A stretch of DNA of 64,000 nt from Pelomonas sp. Root405 (GCF_001425165.1 NZ_LMDU01000014.1:62001-126000), one strand, 5' to 3'. Counted from the first letter of the stretch, positions 18,190 through 27,477 are shown. Notes: a model not told the origin generated them from the letters alone. A program made the numbers and translations.

Positions 18190-20874
18190 TCAGGCGTGCA
18201 CGCGAGACAGCTGGCGCAGCGCGCGCACCAGCTGGTCGGGCGCCACGGGCTTGGCCAGATGGCGCTGGAAGCCCGCCGCCAACGCGCGGATCCTGTCCTC
18301 CGGCTGGGCCAGACCGGTCAGCGCGATGGCCGGCAGGCGCTGGTTCAGCGGCACCTCGCGTCGCGCCTCCATCGCCCGCACGCTGCGCACCACCGCATGG
18401 CCGTCCTCGGCGCCCAGGGCGATGTCGCACAGCAGCACGTCGGGCCAGTCGTCCACCGGGCGGCCGGCCAGCAGCGACAACGCCGCCTGCCCCGAGGTCA
18501 CGCGCTCGGTGTGCGCGCCGTCCAGCTCCAGCAGGCTGCCCAATGAGGCCAGCGCGTCCTCGTCGTCGTCCACGCACAGGACCGTCAGGCCGGCCAGCGG
18601 CCGAGGGTCGGTGATGAGGGGTTCGTCGTCGTCGTCCAGCGGCATGGTGTCGCTCTCCGGCCAGGCCGGCTCGCTGGGAACGATGGCAGGCAGCGGGAAA
18701 ACGAGCTGGTATTGCTGCTCGCCGACCGCCGGGTCGCGCTGGATGGACAGGTCGGCGGCGGCCTCGCCCGCCAGCGTTCTGAGCTCCAGCGTGTCCGGCG
18801 CGCCGCCCGCCGCGGTGTCGATGTGGCCATGGAAGCCGACGGTGAGCTGGCTGCCGTTGCCGCGGCGCTCCAGCCTGACTTCCATGCGGCCGCGCTCGGC
18901 GCCCTGCAGGGCCAGCTCGCAGACCAGTTGCACGATGCGCGCGATGCGGCTGGCGTCGCCGATGACATTGGCCACGCCCATGTCGATGTTGGTGTAGGGC
19001 TCGGTACGCTTTGCCGCAAGCTCGCCGTGCAGGCTGTCGAGATTGATGACCAGCAGCGCGGCGAGGTTGACCGGATGCAGGGCCAGGCGGCGTTCCAGCG
19101 TCTGCGCCTGCTGCTGCTGGCGCTGCAGTTCCCACAGCTGGGCATACAGGCCCTGCTGGGCCAGCAGCGCCTCGTGGCGGCCGCGCTCGACGATGCGGCC
19201 GCCGTCCATGACGATGATCTCGTCGGCGCCGACGACGGTCGACAGCCGGTGCGCAATGATGAGCGAGGTGCGGTCGCGCGAGACGCGCTCCAGCGCGCCC
19301 TGAATGGCGCGCTCGGCGCGCGTGTCCAGCGCCGACGTGGCCTCGTCGAGCACCATGATGGGCGGGTTCTTCAGGAAGGCGCGGGCGATGACGATGCGCT
19401 GCTTTTCGCCACCCGACAGGCGCGCGCCGCGCTCGCCCACCAGCGTCTCGTAGCCGTCGGGTAGCAGGCGGATGAAGTCATCGGCCTGGGCGGCGCGCGC
19501 GGCCGCGATGATTTCCTCGCGCACGGCGCCCGGCCGGCCATAGCCGATGTTGTAGGCGATGGTGTCGTTGAACAGCATCGGGTCCTGCGGCACCACGCCG
19601 ATGGTGTCGCGCAACGCCTGCTGGGTCAGCGCCTGCAGCGGCTGGCCGCCGATCAGCACGCGGCCGGCATCGGGCTCGTACATGCGCATCAGCAGCCGCG
19701 CCAGCGTGGACTTGCCCGAGCCGCTGCTGCCAACCACCGCACAGGTGCGGCCGTGCGGGATCTCCAGCGAGAAGTCGTGCAGCACGCGCCGCTGCGGCTC
19801 GTAGCCGAAGTCGATGTGCTCGAAGCGCACGCCCGTGTCGCTGCCCTGCAGCGGCCCGGCGCCCGGGGCGTCCTGGATGTCGGGCGGCTGGCCCAGCAGC
19901 CCGAACAGCATCTCGGTGTTCAGCAGCGCGTCGCGCGTCTCACGAAAGACGAAGCCCAGCGTGTTCAGCGGCAGGAAGACCTGGATCAGGTAGGCGTTGA
20001 CCATCACCAGGTCGCCGATGCTCATGCGCCCGGCTGCGGTGTCGCTGCCGGCCATCAGCATGACCACGCCCACGCCCACGGCAATGATGCCGGCCTGCCC
20101 CAGGTGCAAGGACGACAGCGTCTTCTGGCTGTTGACGCTGCCGTCCACCCAGCGCGTCAGCACCTCCCGATAACGCGACCTTTCACTGGACTCGCGGCCG
20201 TGGGTGCGCACCGCCTCGTAATTCAGCAGCGTGTCCACCAGCAGACCGTGGGCGCGGGTGTCGTGCTCGTTCATGGCGCGCTGGCTCTCGACGCGCGCCC
20301 GGGTCTTCCAGCCGGTCCAGACGGCATAGGCCACCATGGTCGCGCCGATGACGATGACGTAGCTGAGGCCGTAGCCGACCGACACGATGACCAGCACGAC
20401 CAGGAACTCCACCGCCGTCGGCAGCACGGTGAACACGCCGGCACCCAGCAGATAGCCGATGCCGGCGATGCCGCGCTCCACCTCGCGCACCAGCGCGCCG
20501 GTGTTGCGCTTGGCGTGGAAGCGCGGGCTCATGGCCAGCAGGTGGGCGAAGGCGCGCTCCGAGAAGCCGCTGACGACCTGCTTGCCCACGCGCGAGAAAA
20601 CCAGGTCGCGGAGTTCGGTGAACAGCACCGCGGCAAAGCGCAGCAGCGCATAACCCGCCAACAGACCGAAGGGAACGCTCAGCGCGACTGTCGCCGAATC
20701 TGGCGACAGGTGGTCGACGATGGCCTTGAGCATGCCCGGCACCGCGACGGCCGCCAGCTTGGACAGCACCAGCAGCGCCAGCGCAAGCAGCACCGGCCGG
20801 CGCCATGGGCGCAGCGCGTCCCAGAGATTCGACAAGGCCTGCCTGCCCGCTGCCGGTGCTCTCGTGATGTCCAT
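18190..20874 (-). CDS. ABC exporter fused to a degenerate kinase ATPase domain and a receiver domain
   Basis: This 894-residue inner-membrane protein starts with an ABC exporter of the ABCB7/HMT1/Atm1-like type: six membrane segments (about residues 25-320), Walker A GSSGSGKST (382-390), signature LSGGE (486-490), Walker B IMVLDEATS (506-514) and H-loop His 542. A Gln-rich linker follows. Residues about 598-728 look like a histidine-kinase ATPase domain (VNLAALL, VIGDASRIARIVQLVCELALQ) that has lost the N-box Asn and glycine loops. Residues 763-892 form a receiver with DDDED, phospho-acceptor Asp 817 (CDIAL) and Lys 875. The ATG at 20874 lies almost at the predicted transcription start, so the true start is uncertain. 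The transported substrate is unknown; the neighbouring locus suggests a glycan-linked role. Confidence 0.85.
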   Translation of the reverse strand: MDITRAPAAGRQALSNLWDALRPWRRPVLLALALLVLSKLAAVAVPGMLKAIVDHLSPDSATVALSVPFGLLAGYALLRFAAVLFTELRDLVFSRVGKQVVSGFSERAFAHLLAMSPRFHAKRNTGALVREVERGIAGIGYLLGAGVFTVLPTAVEFLVVLVIVSVGYGLSYVIVIGATMVAYAVWTGWKTRARVESQRAMNEHDTRAHGLLVDTLLNYEAVRTHGRESSERSRYREVLTRWVDGSVNSQKTLSSLHLGQAGIIAVGVGVVMLMAGSDTAAGRMSIGDLVMVNAYLIQVFLPLNTLGFVFRETRDALLNTEMLFGLLGQPPDIQDAPGAGPLQGSDTGVRFEHIDFGYEPQRRVLHDFSLEIPHGRTCAVVGSSGSGKSTLARLLMRMYEPDAGRVLIGGQPLQALTQQALRDTIGVVPQDPMLFNDTIAYNIGYGRPGAVREEIIAAARAAQADDFIRLLPDGYETLVGERGARLSGGEKQRIVIARAFLKNPPIMVLDEATSALDTRAERAIQGALERVSRDRTSLIIAHRLSTVVGADEIIVMDGGRIVERGRHEALLAQQGLYAQLWELQRQQQQAQTLERRLALHPVNLAALLVINLDSLHGELAAKRTEPYTNIDMGVANVIGDASRIARIVQLVCELALQGAERGRMEVRLERRGNGSQLTVGFHGHIDTAAGGAPDTLELRTLAGEAAADLSIQRDPAVGEQQYQLVFPLPAIVPSEPAWPESDTMPLDDDDEPLITDPRPLAGLTVLCVDDDEDALASLGSLLELDGAHTERVTSGQAALSLLAGRPVDDWPDVLLCDIALGAEDGHAVVRSVRAMEARREVPLNQRLPAIALTGLAQPEDRIRALAAGFQRHLAKPVAPDQLVRALRQLSRVHA

Positions 20875-20885
20875 CTCTAGCGATA

Positions 20886-20901
20886 CGCAAGCGCCATGCC
20901 C
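20886..20901 (-). promoter_or_regulatory. Sigma-54-like promoter for the ABC-receiver fusion gene
   Basis: On the minus strand GGCATGGCGCTTGC has GG at 20900-20899 and GC at 20888-20887. The predicted transcript start is about 20875, one base before the chosen ATG. Either the mRNA is nearly leaderless or translation starts further in. It is divergent from the site at 21017-21033. Confidence 0.45.
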
Positions 20902-21016
20902 GCGGCTGCTGCAGGGCCGTGGTGCCGAGGGGAGGGGGACTGCAAGAAGTGCTGCACAAAGCGTTGCGGGCAAACAGCGTGCTGAGCAGCGTTACAGGTC
21001 AAACGCATGAAGCGGC

Positions 21017-21033
21017 TGGAATGTCGTTTGCCA
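21017..21033 (+). promoter_or_regulatory. Sigma-54-like promoter for the glycosyltransferase/UXS operon
   Basis: GGAATGTCGTTTGCC has GG at 21018-21019, ten bases and GC at 21030-21031. It predicts a transcript start near 21043, about 23 bases before the first ATG. The -12 half overlaps an inverted repeat (GTTTGCC...GGCAAAC, 21026-21047), which could be a protein-binding site or a 5' hairpin. Confidence 0.45.
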
Positions 21034-21065
21034 GCCGCCGGGCAAACAACGGAATGGGAATCGTC

Positions 21066-22409
21066 ATGACGGCAGCCTTGAGAATCGCGCTCATCAGCGA
21101 GCATGCGTCGCCCCTCGCCAGCCAGGGCAGTGTGGACGCCGGTGGACAAAATGTTTATGTCCTGCACGTCGCCCAGGCCCTGGCGCGCCGCGGCCACCAT
21201 GTCGACGTGCTGACGCGGCGCGACCAGCGCAGCCTGCCGACGGCCGTGGACATGCGGCCTGGCGTGCGGGTGCTGCACATCGACGCCGGGCCCGCCGAGT
21301 TTGTGCCCAAGGAGCAGCTGCTGCCGCACATGCAGGCCTTCGGCACCGAGACGCTGCGGCTGATGCGCGCCAGCCACCCGTATGACGTCGTGCACGGCAA
21401 TTTCTTCATGTCGGGCCTGGTCGGCCTGCGCGTTCAGCGCCGCCTGAACGTGCCGCTGGTGCAGACCTTCCACGCCCTCGGCGCGGTGCGCCGTCTGCAC
21501 CAGAAGGAGGCCGACAAGTTCCCCGCCGACCGCATTGAGCTGGAATGCCGCATCGCGCGCGAGGCCGACTGCGTGATTGCGGAATGCCCGCAGGACGCGG
21601 CGGACCTGATGCGCCATTGCGGCGTGCCCGCGCACCGCATTGCCCAGGTGCCCTGTGGCGTCGACCTGGACGAGTTCACGCCCGGTGACCGCCTGGCCGC
21701 GCGGCGCCGCCTGGGCCTGCCGGAGGACGAGTTCATCGTGCTGCAGCTGGGCCGCCTGGTGCCGCGCAAGGGCATCGACAACGTCATCCGCGCGGTCGGC
21801 CGGCTGGACAACACGAGCGGCGGCCGGCCGTGGCGGCTGCTCGTCGTCGGCGGCGAGGCGCGCGAGCCCGACGAGGCGCTGACGCCCGAGATCGGCCGGC
21901 TGCGCGCCGTGGCGCGCGAGGCGGGCGTGGCCGGGCAGGTGACCTTCACGGGGCGGCGCGACCGCCATGAGCTGCGCGACTACTACCAGGCGGCCGACGT
22001 GTTCGTGACGACGCCCTGGTACGAGCCCTTCGGGATCACGCCGCTGGAAGCGATGGCCTGTGGCACGCCCGTCATCGGCTCGGCCGTCGGCGGCATCCAG
22101 CACACCGTGGTGGACGGCCTGACCGGCTACCTCGTGCCGCCCAACGACCCCGAGGTGCTGGCCCAGCGCCTGGAAGACCTGCGCTGGCTGCCCGACCTGG
22201 GCCGGCTGATGGGCCGCGGCGGGCGGGCGCGGGTCGGCCGTGAGTTCACCTGGGATGGCGTGGCGGCCAAGCTGGCGCGCGTTTATGCGCAGGTCGCCGA
22301 GCGGCGCCGCAGCCGTGTGGCCGCAACCACGCTGCGGCTGCTGCCGCCCAAGCTCAGGCCGCAGCCGAGCGTGGTCATGCCGCTGCGCACGCTGGGGGCC
22401 AAGGTGTGA
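21066..22409 (+). CDS. Glycosyltransferase family 4
   Basis: This 447-residue GT-B enzyme is the first gene of a six-gene coupled operon. The N-terminal ALISEHASPLA and VDAGGQNVYVLHVAQALARRGH resemble sucrose-phosphate-synthase/MshA-like GT4 enzymes. VQTFHALG and the conserved CGVDLDEFTPG follow. The donor domain has LQLGRLVPRKGIDNVI, VTFTGRRDRHEL and YEPFGITPLEAMACGTPVIG with the catalytic Glu. ATG 21066 (TAALRIALIS) is preferred; an in-frame ATG lies at 21054. It probably adds a hexose or pentose to the lipid-linked glycan at the cytosolic face of the membrane. The donor sugar is not evident. Confidence 0.9.
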   Translation: MTAALRIALISEHASPLASQGSVDAGGQNVYVLHVAQALARRGHHVDVLTRRDQRSLPTAVDMRPGVRVLHIDAGPAEFVPKEQLLPHMQAFGTETLRLMRASHPYDVVHGNFFMSGLVGLRVQRRLNVPLVQTFHALGAVRRLHQKEADKFPADRIELECRIAREADCVIAECPQDAADLMRHCGVPAHRIAQVPCGVDLDEFTPGDRLAARRRLGLPEDEFIVLQLGRLVPRKGIDNVIRAVGRLDNTSGGRPWRLLVVGGEAREPDEALTPEIGRLRAVAREAGVAGQVTFTGRRDRHELRDYYQAADVFVTTPWYEPFGITPLEAMACGTPVIGSAVGGIQHTVVDGLTGYLVPPNDPEVLAQRLEDLRWLPDLGRLMGRGGRARVGREFTWDGVAAKLARVYAQVAERRRSRVAATTLRLLPPKLRPQPSVVMPLRTLGAKV

Positions 22410-23512
22410 GCGAGGCGCGCGAGCAGGCCTGGCGGGCAGCGCGGCGGGTGCTGCTGGTCCGGCTGGACAACCTCGGCGACGTGCTGATGACGACGCCGGC
22501 CATCGCGGCCGTGCGCGAGTGCCTGCCGGCCGCTCATCTGGCGCTGCTGGCCGCACCCATGGCGCAGGCGCTGGTGCCGCACCTGCCGGGGCTCGACGAG
22601 ATCATGGGTTTCAACGCGCCCTGGGTGAAGGCGGGCGCCGCGGCGCTGCAGGGCCAGCCGCCGGGGGAGGCCGAAGGCGCGCTGCTGCAAGCCTTGCAGC
22701 AACAGCACTTCGACGCCGCCATCATCTTCACCGTCTGCACGCAGAGCGCGCTGCCGGCCGCGCTGCTGTGCCGCCTGGCGGGCATCCCGCTGGTGCTGGC
22801 GCACACCCGCGAGCGCGCCTATGGCCTGCTCAGCGACGAGGTGCCCGATACGGAGCAGATCGCCGCCGGCATGCGCCACGAAGTCAGGCGCCAGCTCGAC
22901 CTGGTCGCCCAGGTGGGGCTGCGCACCAGCGACGAGCGCCTGCGCTTTGCACTGCGCGAGGCCGACCGGGCCGAGGCGCACCGGTTGCTGCTCGCAGCCG
23001 GCGTGAACCCGGTGCGGCCCTATGTGCTCATCCACCCCGGCGCCAGCGCGGCCTCGCGGCGCTATCCGGCGGCTGGCTTTGGTGCCGCGGCGGCTTTGCT
23101 GCAGCATGCCGGCGTGCAGGTGGTGTTCTGCGCCGGCCCCGGCGAGGGCGGCCTGCTGGACGAGGCCGCCACGGCCATGGGCGGCGGCGGCCGTCAGGGG
23201 TGCGTATTGGCGCCGCTGCAGCAGCTCGGCACGCTGGCCGCGCTGGTGGCCGGCGCGCGCGTGCTGGTCGCCAACAACAGCGGCCCGGTGCACCTGGCTG
23301 CGGCGTTAGGCACGCCGGTCGTCGACCTGTATGCGCTGACCAACCCCCAGCACACGCCGTGGCAGGTTCGTGCCCGCGTGCTCAACCATGACGTGCCCTG
23401 CCGCAACTGCCTGCAAAGCGTCTGCGCCCAGGGCCATCACGACTGCCTGCGCCAGGTGGCGCCGCGCCAGGTGGCCGACGCGACGCTGGCGCTGCTGGAG
23501 GACAAAGCATGA
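22406..23512 (+). CDS. Glycosyltransferase family 9 (heptosyltransferase-like)
   Basis: This 368-residue GT9 protein of the ADP-heptose:LPS heptosyltransferase family starts with VLLVRLDNLGDVLMTTPAI, the family signature. The donor-binding half has LIHPGASAASRRYPA and VANNSGPVHLAAALGTPVVDLYALTNP. A C-terminal Cys cluster (CRNCLQSVC) is common in related proteins. The GTG start overlaps the preceding stop by four bases (GTGA). The ADP-heptose synthesis genes further along the window make heptose a reasonable donor. Confidence 0.9.
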   Translation: MSEAREQAWRAARRVLLVRLDNLGDVLMTTPAIAAVRECLPAAHLALLAAPMAQALVPHLPGLDEIMGFNAPWVKAGAAALQGQPPGEAEGALLQALQQQHFDAAIIFTVCTQSALPAALLCRLAGIPLVLAHTRERAYGLLSDEVPDTEQIAAGMRHEVRRQLDLVAQVGLRTSDERLRFALREADRAEAHRLLLAAGVNPVRPYVLIHPGASAASRRYPAAGFGAAAALLQHAGVQVVFCAGPGEGGLLDEAATAMGGGGRQGCVLAPLQQLGTLAALVAGARVLVANNSGPVHLAAALGTPVVDLYALTNPQHTPWQVRARVLNHDVPCRNCLQSVCAQGHHDCLRQVAPRQVADATLALLEDKA

Positions 23513-24498
23513 CAACGGCACCGAGGATCAGCGTGGTGCTGCCGACCTTCCATCGCCCGGATCTGCTGGCGAGATGCCTGCACGCGCTGCTGGCGCAGAC
23601 CCTGCCGGCCGGGCGCTTCGAGATCATCGTCGTCGACGATGGCCATGACGATGCGACGCGCGAGCAGGTGCACGGCATGGCGGCCACCGCCGCGGTGTCC
23701 ATCCGCTACCTGCGCCCGCCGACTGGCCGTGGGCCCGCGGTGGCGCGCAACGCGGGCTGGCGCGCCGCGCGGGGCGACTGGGTGGCCTTCACCGACGACG
23801 ACACCCGGCCCGACGCCGACTGGCTGAAGGAGGGCCTGGCGACGCTCGCCTTGCATCCCGACTGGGTCGCCGCCGCCGGGCAGGTGAGGGTGCCTCGCGA
23901 TGGCGACGACAGCCGGCGACCGACGGACCATGAGCTGATGACGCGCGGCCTGGAGACGGCCGAGTTCGTCACGGCCAATGCCTTCGTGCGGCGTGACGTG
24001 CTGGACCGCATCGGCGGCTTCGACGAGCGCTTCCTGCGCGCCTGGCGCGAGGACTCCGACTTGCACTTCAGGCTCTTGCAGGCCGGCCCCATCGGCCGCG
24101 CGCCGCGGGCCGTCGTCACGCACCCGGTGCGGCCCGAGCGCTGGGGCGTGTCACTGCGCCAGCAGCGCAATGTCTTCTTCGACGCGCTGCTCTACCGCAA
24201 GCACCCGCGGCCCTACCGCAGCCGCGTGCGGCCCGTGCCGCCCTGGGACTACTACGCCATCGTGGCGCTGACGCTGGCCGTGCCGCTGCTGGCGCTGGCC
24301 GGGCAGACGCGTGCTTCTGCGCTGGCGCTGGCGGCGGCGCTGCTGCTCATCCTGGCCGTGGCCTGGCGTCGGCTGCGCCCGACCTCGCGTGCGCCTGGCC
24401 ACGTGCTGGAGATGCTGGCCACGTCGGCCGCCATTCCCTTCCTGTCGGTCTACTGGCGGCTGCGCGGGGCCTGGCATTTTCGTACTCCTTTCCTGTGA
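23509..24498 (+). CDS. Glycosyltransferase family 2 with C-terminal membrane segments
   Basis: This 329-residue GT-A enzyme has RISVVLPTFHRPDLLARCL, IIVVDDG (nucleotide-binding Asp), GPAVARNAGW, the metal-binding FTDDDTRP (DxD), and FDERFLRAWREDSDL with the likely catalytic ED. The last 90 residues contain one or two hydrophobic segments (IVALTLAVPLLALAG, LALAAALLLILAVAW), so the enzyme is probably membrane-anchored. The ATG overlaps the previous stop (ATGA). Confidence 0.9.
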   Translation: MTTAPRISVVLPTFHRPDLLARCLHALLAQTLPAGRFEIIVVDDGHDDATREQVHGMAATAAVSIRYLRPPTGRGPAVARNAGWRAARGDWVAFTDDDTRPDADWLKEGLATLALHPDWVAAAGQVRVPRDGDDSRRPTDHELMTRGLETAEFVTANAFVRRDVLDRIGGFDERFLRAWREDSDLHFRLLQAGPIGRAPRAVVTHPVRPERWGVSLRQQRNVFFDALLYRKHPRPYRSRVRPVPPWDYYAIVALTLAVPLLALAGQTRASALALAAALLLILAVAWRRLRPTSRAPGHVLEMLATSAAIPFLSVYWRLRGAWHFRTPFL

Positions 24499-25580
24499 TG
24501 AACCACGCCATCACCGGCCCGGTGCGCCGCATCGTCGTGCTGCGCGCGCTGATGCTGGGCGACACGCTGTGTGCGGTACCGGCGTTGCGCGCCATCCGCC
24601 GCGCCTGGCCCGACGCCCACATCAGCCTGCTGGGCGTCCCGGCCAGCCGTGACCTGGTGGAGCGCCTGCCCCATGTTGACGAATGGCTGCCGTTTCCCGG
24701 TTGGCCGGGGCTGCCAGAGCAGCCACTCGACGTGCGCGCCTGGCCCGACTTCCTGGCCGCGATGCAGGCGGCGCATTGGGACCTGGCCATCCAGTTGCAC
24801 GGCAGCGGCCAGCTCACCAACCCGCTGGTGGCGCTGCTGGGTGCGCGGCATGTCGCGGGCTTCCACGCCGAGGGCGCCCATGTGCCAGACGCCCGCCTGT
24901 TCTGCCGCTGGCCTGAGGGAGGCCACGAGGTGCAGCGCCTGCTGGGCCTGTGCCGCCACCTCGGCTTGGCCGTAGACGACGGCACGCTGGAGTTCCCGCT
25001 GCGGTCCGGTGACGACGCCATGCTGCGCCTGGCCTGGCACGGCTGGGAGGGCGGGTCGCCCTATGCCTGCGTCCATGCCGGCGCCCAGCTCGCATCCAGG
25101 CGCTGGCCGGTGGCGCGCTTCGCAGCCGTCGCCGAGGCCCTGCACGACCTTGGCCTGCGCATCGTGCTGACCGGCGCGCCGAGCGAGCAGGCCTTGGGCG
25201 AGCAGCTGTCGGAGCTGCTCGCCGTGCCCCATGTCAACCTGGTTGGCCGTACCAGCCTGTGGACGTTGGGCGTGCTGCTGCGCGATGCGCGCCTGCTGGT
25301 CTGCAACGACACCGGTGTGTCGCACATCGCGGCCGCGCTGCGCGTGCCCAGCGTCGTGGTGTCCTGCGGCAGCGAGGTGGCGCGCTGGGCGCCGCCCGAT
25401 GTCGAACGCCACCGCGTGCTGGCCGCGCCCGCGCCCTGCCGACCCTGTGCGCACGCCGAATGCCCCGTCGGCCACGGCTGCGCGCTGGACGTCGGCGTGA
25501 CCGAGGTCGTGCGCGCCGCACAGGACCTGCTGAGCCGTTTTGAAGAGGAGATCCGATGCCCCGTCGCCTGCGCATCCTGA
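24498..25580 (+). CDS. Glycosyltransferase family 9 (second heptosyltransferase-like protein)
   Basis: This is a second GT9 protein, about 360 residues. The N-terminal IVVLRALMLGDTLCAVPALRAI is the family motif. HAGAQLASRRWPVARFA, VLTGAPSE and VCNDTGVSHIAAALRVPSVVVSCG form the donor site. A C-terminal Cys-rich patch (CRPCAHAECPVGHGC) resembles that of the gene two places upstream. The start is ATG 24498, sharing its A with the preceding TGA; a GTG at 24495 is possible. Two GT9 genes in one operon point to two consecutive heptose (or similar) additions. Confidence 0.88.
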   Translation: MNHAITGPVRRIVVLRALMLGDTLCAVPALRAIRRAWPDAHISLLGVPASRDLVERLPHVDEWLPFPGWPGLPEQPLDVRAWPDFLAAMQAAHWDLAIQLHGSGQLTNPLVALLGARHVAGFHAEGAHVPDARLFCRWPEGGHEVQRLLGLCRHLGLAVDDGTLEFPLRSGDDAMLRLAWHGWEGGSPYACVHAGAQLASRRWPVARFAAVAEALHDLGLRIVLTGAPSEQALGEQLSELLAVPHVNLVGRTSLWTLGVLLRDARLLVCNDTGVSHIAAALRVPSVVVSCGSEVARWAPPDVERHRVLAAPAPCRPCAHAECPVGHGCALDVGVTEVVRAAQDLLSRFEEEIRCPVACAS

Positions 25581-26506
25581 CCTGGCATGTCCACGGCAAC
25601 TATCTGTACAACCTGACCCAGGTGCCGCATGACTTCTACCTGCTGACCGACCCCGAGCGCACGCCCGGCCGCGTCGGCCGAGTCGGTACGCTGCCCTGGG
25701 GGCCCAACGTGCATGAGGCGCCGGTCGAGCAGGTGGAAGACATGGACTTCGACGTCGTGCTCTACCAGCACCGGGTCGGCTGGGAGTCCGACCGCCTGCG
25801 CTGGCTCAGCCCCGCGCAGCAGAAGCTGCCGCGCATCTACCTGGAGCACGACCCGCCGCAGCAGCACCCGACCAACGAGCGCCACTGGGTGCAGGACCCG
25901 GGCACGCTGCTCGTGCATTGCAGCCACTTCAATGCGCTGATGTGGGATGCCGGCGAGACACCGTCGCGCGTCATCGAACATGGGGTCAAGCCCGTCGCCG
26001 AAGCGCGCTATGTTGGCGACAAGCCCTCCGGCCTGGTCGTCATCAACCAGCTCGGCAAGCGCGGCCGGCGCCTCGGCCTGGACCTCTACCTCGGCCTGCG
26101 CCATGACGTCCCGCTGACGCTGGCCGGCATGGAAAGCGAAACCCTGCCCGGCGGCATCGGCGAGGTCTCGCAGCTGGAGCTGCCCCAGCTGATGGCGAGT
26201 CACCGCTTCTACTTCCACCCGGTGCGCTACACCAGCCTTGGCCTGGCCCTCATCGAGGCCATGATGGTCGGCCAGCCTGTCATCGGCCTGGCCACCACCG
26301 AGCTGGCCACCGTCATCCAGAGTGGCGACAACGGCTTCATCGACAACCGCCCGGCCGCGTTGGCCGATGCCATGCGCCAGCTGCTGCGCGAGCCCGAGCT
26401 GGCGCGCAGCTGGGGCGCGCGCGGGCGCCAACTGGCGCAGCAGCGCTTCAACATCGACCGCTTCGTCGGCGACTGGTTGCACGCACTCCACGAGGTCACC
26501 ACATGA
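25556..26506 (+). CDS. Glycosyltransferase family 4-like protein
   Basis: This 316-residue protein starts RILTWHVHGNYLYNLTQVPHD. It has VVLYQHRVGWESDR and IYLEHDPPQQHPT in the N-terminal half, then VVINQLGKRGRRLG and RYTSLGLALIEAMMVGQPVIGL, which carries the GT4 donor-site Glu. It is shorter than most GT4 enzymes, and the N-terminal Rossmann domain looks compact. It overlaps the preceding GT9 gene by 25 bases and the following UXS gene by four, so all are made from one message. Confidence 0.85.
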   Translation: MPRRLRILTWHVHGNYLYNLTQVPHDFYLLTDPERTPGRVGRVGTLPWGPNVHEAPVEQVEDMDFDVVLYQHRVGWESDRLRWLSPAQQKLPRIYLEHDPPQQHPTNERHWVQDPGTLLVHCSHFNALMWDAGETPSRVIEHGVKPVAEARYVGDKPSGLVVINQLGKRGRRLGLDLYLGLRHDVPLTLAGMESETLPGGIGEVSQLELPQLMASHRFYFHPVRYTSLGLALIEAMMVGQPVIGLATTELATVIQSGDNGFIDNRPAALADAMRQLLREPELARSWGARGRQLAQQRFNIDRFVGDWLHALHEVTT

Positions 26507-27477
26507 GCGACACCACCACCGACACCGTGCTGGTCACCGGCGCCGCCGGCTTCATCGGCAGCCATCTGTGCGAAGCCCTGCTGGCCCGCGGCCACCGCGT
26601 CATGGCGGTGGACAACCTCAGCACCGGCGACGTTGCCCACCTGGAGCGCCTGCTCGGCCACAAGGGCTTCACCTTCAGCAAGCGCGACGTGGGGCTGGAG
26701 CCCACGCCCGAGATGAGCGACGCCGGCCGCATCTTCAACCTGGCCTGCCCGGCCAGCCCGGCCCACTACCAGCAGTGGCCGGTGGACACCGTGCTGAGCA
26801 GCGTGCTGGGTGCCTGGCGGCTGCTGGAGCTGGCCCGGGCCAGCGGCGCGCGGCTGCTGCACACGTCCACCAGCGAGGTCTACGGCGACCCGCAGCAGCA
26901 CCCGCAGCGCGAGGACTACTGGGGCCACGTCAACCCCAACGGGGCCAGGTCTTGCTACGACGAAGGCAAGCGCTGTGCCGAAGCCATGCTGATGGCCTGG
27001 CGCCAGCAGCATGGCGTTGACGTGACCATGGCGCGCATCTTCAACACCTATGGCCCGCGCCTGTCCCCGGGGGACGGCCGCGTGGTCAGCAACTTCATCG
27101 TGCAGGCCCTGCAGGGCGACGACCTCACCGTCTACGGCGACGGCCAGCAGACGCGCAGCTTCTGCTATGTCGACGACACCTTGCGCGGGCTGCTGGCGCT
27201 GATGGACAGCAGCGAGATCGGCCCCATCAACATCGGCAACCCCGGCGAGCACACCATGCTGCAGCTGGCCGAGATGGTCCTGCGCCTGACCGGCAGCCGC
27301 GCGCGACTGGTCTTCAAGCCCCTGCCGCAGGACGACCCGCGGCGGCGCTGCCCCGATATCTCACTGGCCAGGGAGCGCCTGGGCTGGCAGCCGGAAGTGG
27401 CGCTGGAGGACGGCCTGCAGCGGACCATCCATCACTTCCGCGGGCTGTTGGGGGCGCGAAGGGTGACGGTGGCTTGA
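26503..27477 (+). CDS. UDP-glucuronate decarboxylase (UDP-xylose synthase) family epimerase/dehydratase
   Basis: This 324-residue extended SDR has the NAD-binding TGAAGFIGSHL at the N-terminus, then FNLACPASPAHYQ, which is the UXS signature. STSEVYGDP, a YDEGKR catalytic Tyr-Lys motif, RIFNTYGPRL and GQQTRSFCYVDD follow. UXS converts UDP-glucuronate to UDP-xylose, supplying a pentose donor. It closes the plus-strand glycosyltransferase operon, coupled by an ATGA overlap. A few relatives make UDP-arabinose or dTDP sugars, but the APASPxHYQ-like motif favours UXS. Confidence 0.9.
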   Translation: MSDTTTDTVLVTGAAGFIGSHLCEALLARGHRVMAVDNLSTGDVAHLERLLGHKGFTFSKRDVGLEPTPEMSDAGRIFNLACPASPAHYQQWPVDTVLSSVLGAWRLLELARASGARLLHTSTSEVYGDPQQHPQREDYWGHVNPNGARSCYDEGKRCAEAMLMAWRQQHGVDVTMARIFNTYGPRLSPGDGRVVSNFIVQALQGDDLTVYGDGQQTRSFCYVDDTLRGLLALMDSSEIGPINIGNPGEHTMLQLAEMVLRLTGSRARLVFKPLPQDDPRRRCPDISLARERLGWQPEVALEDGLQRTIHHFRGLLGARRVTVA

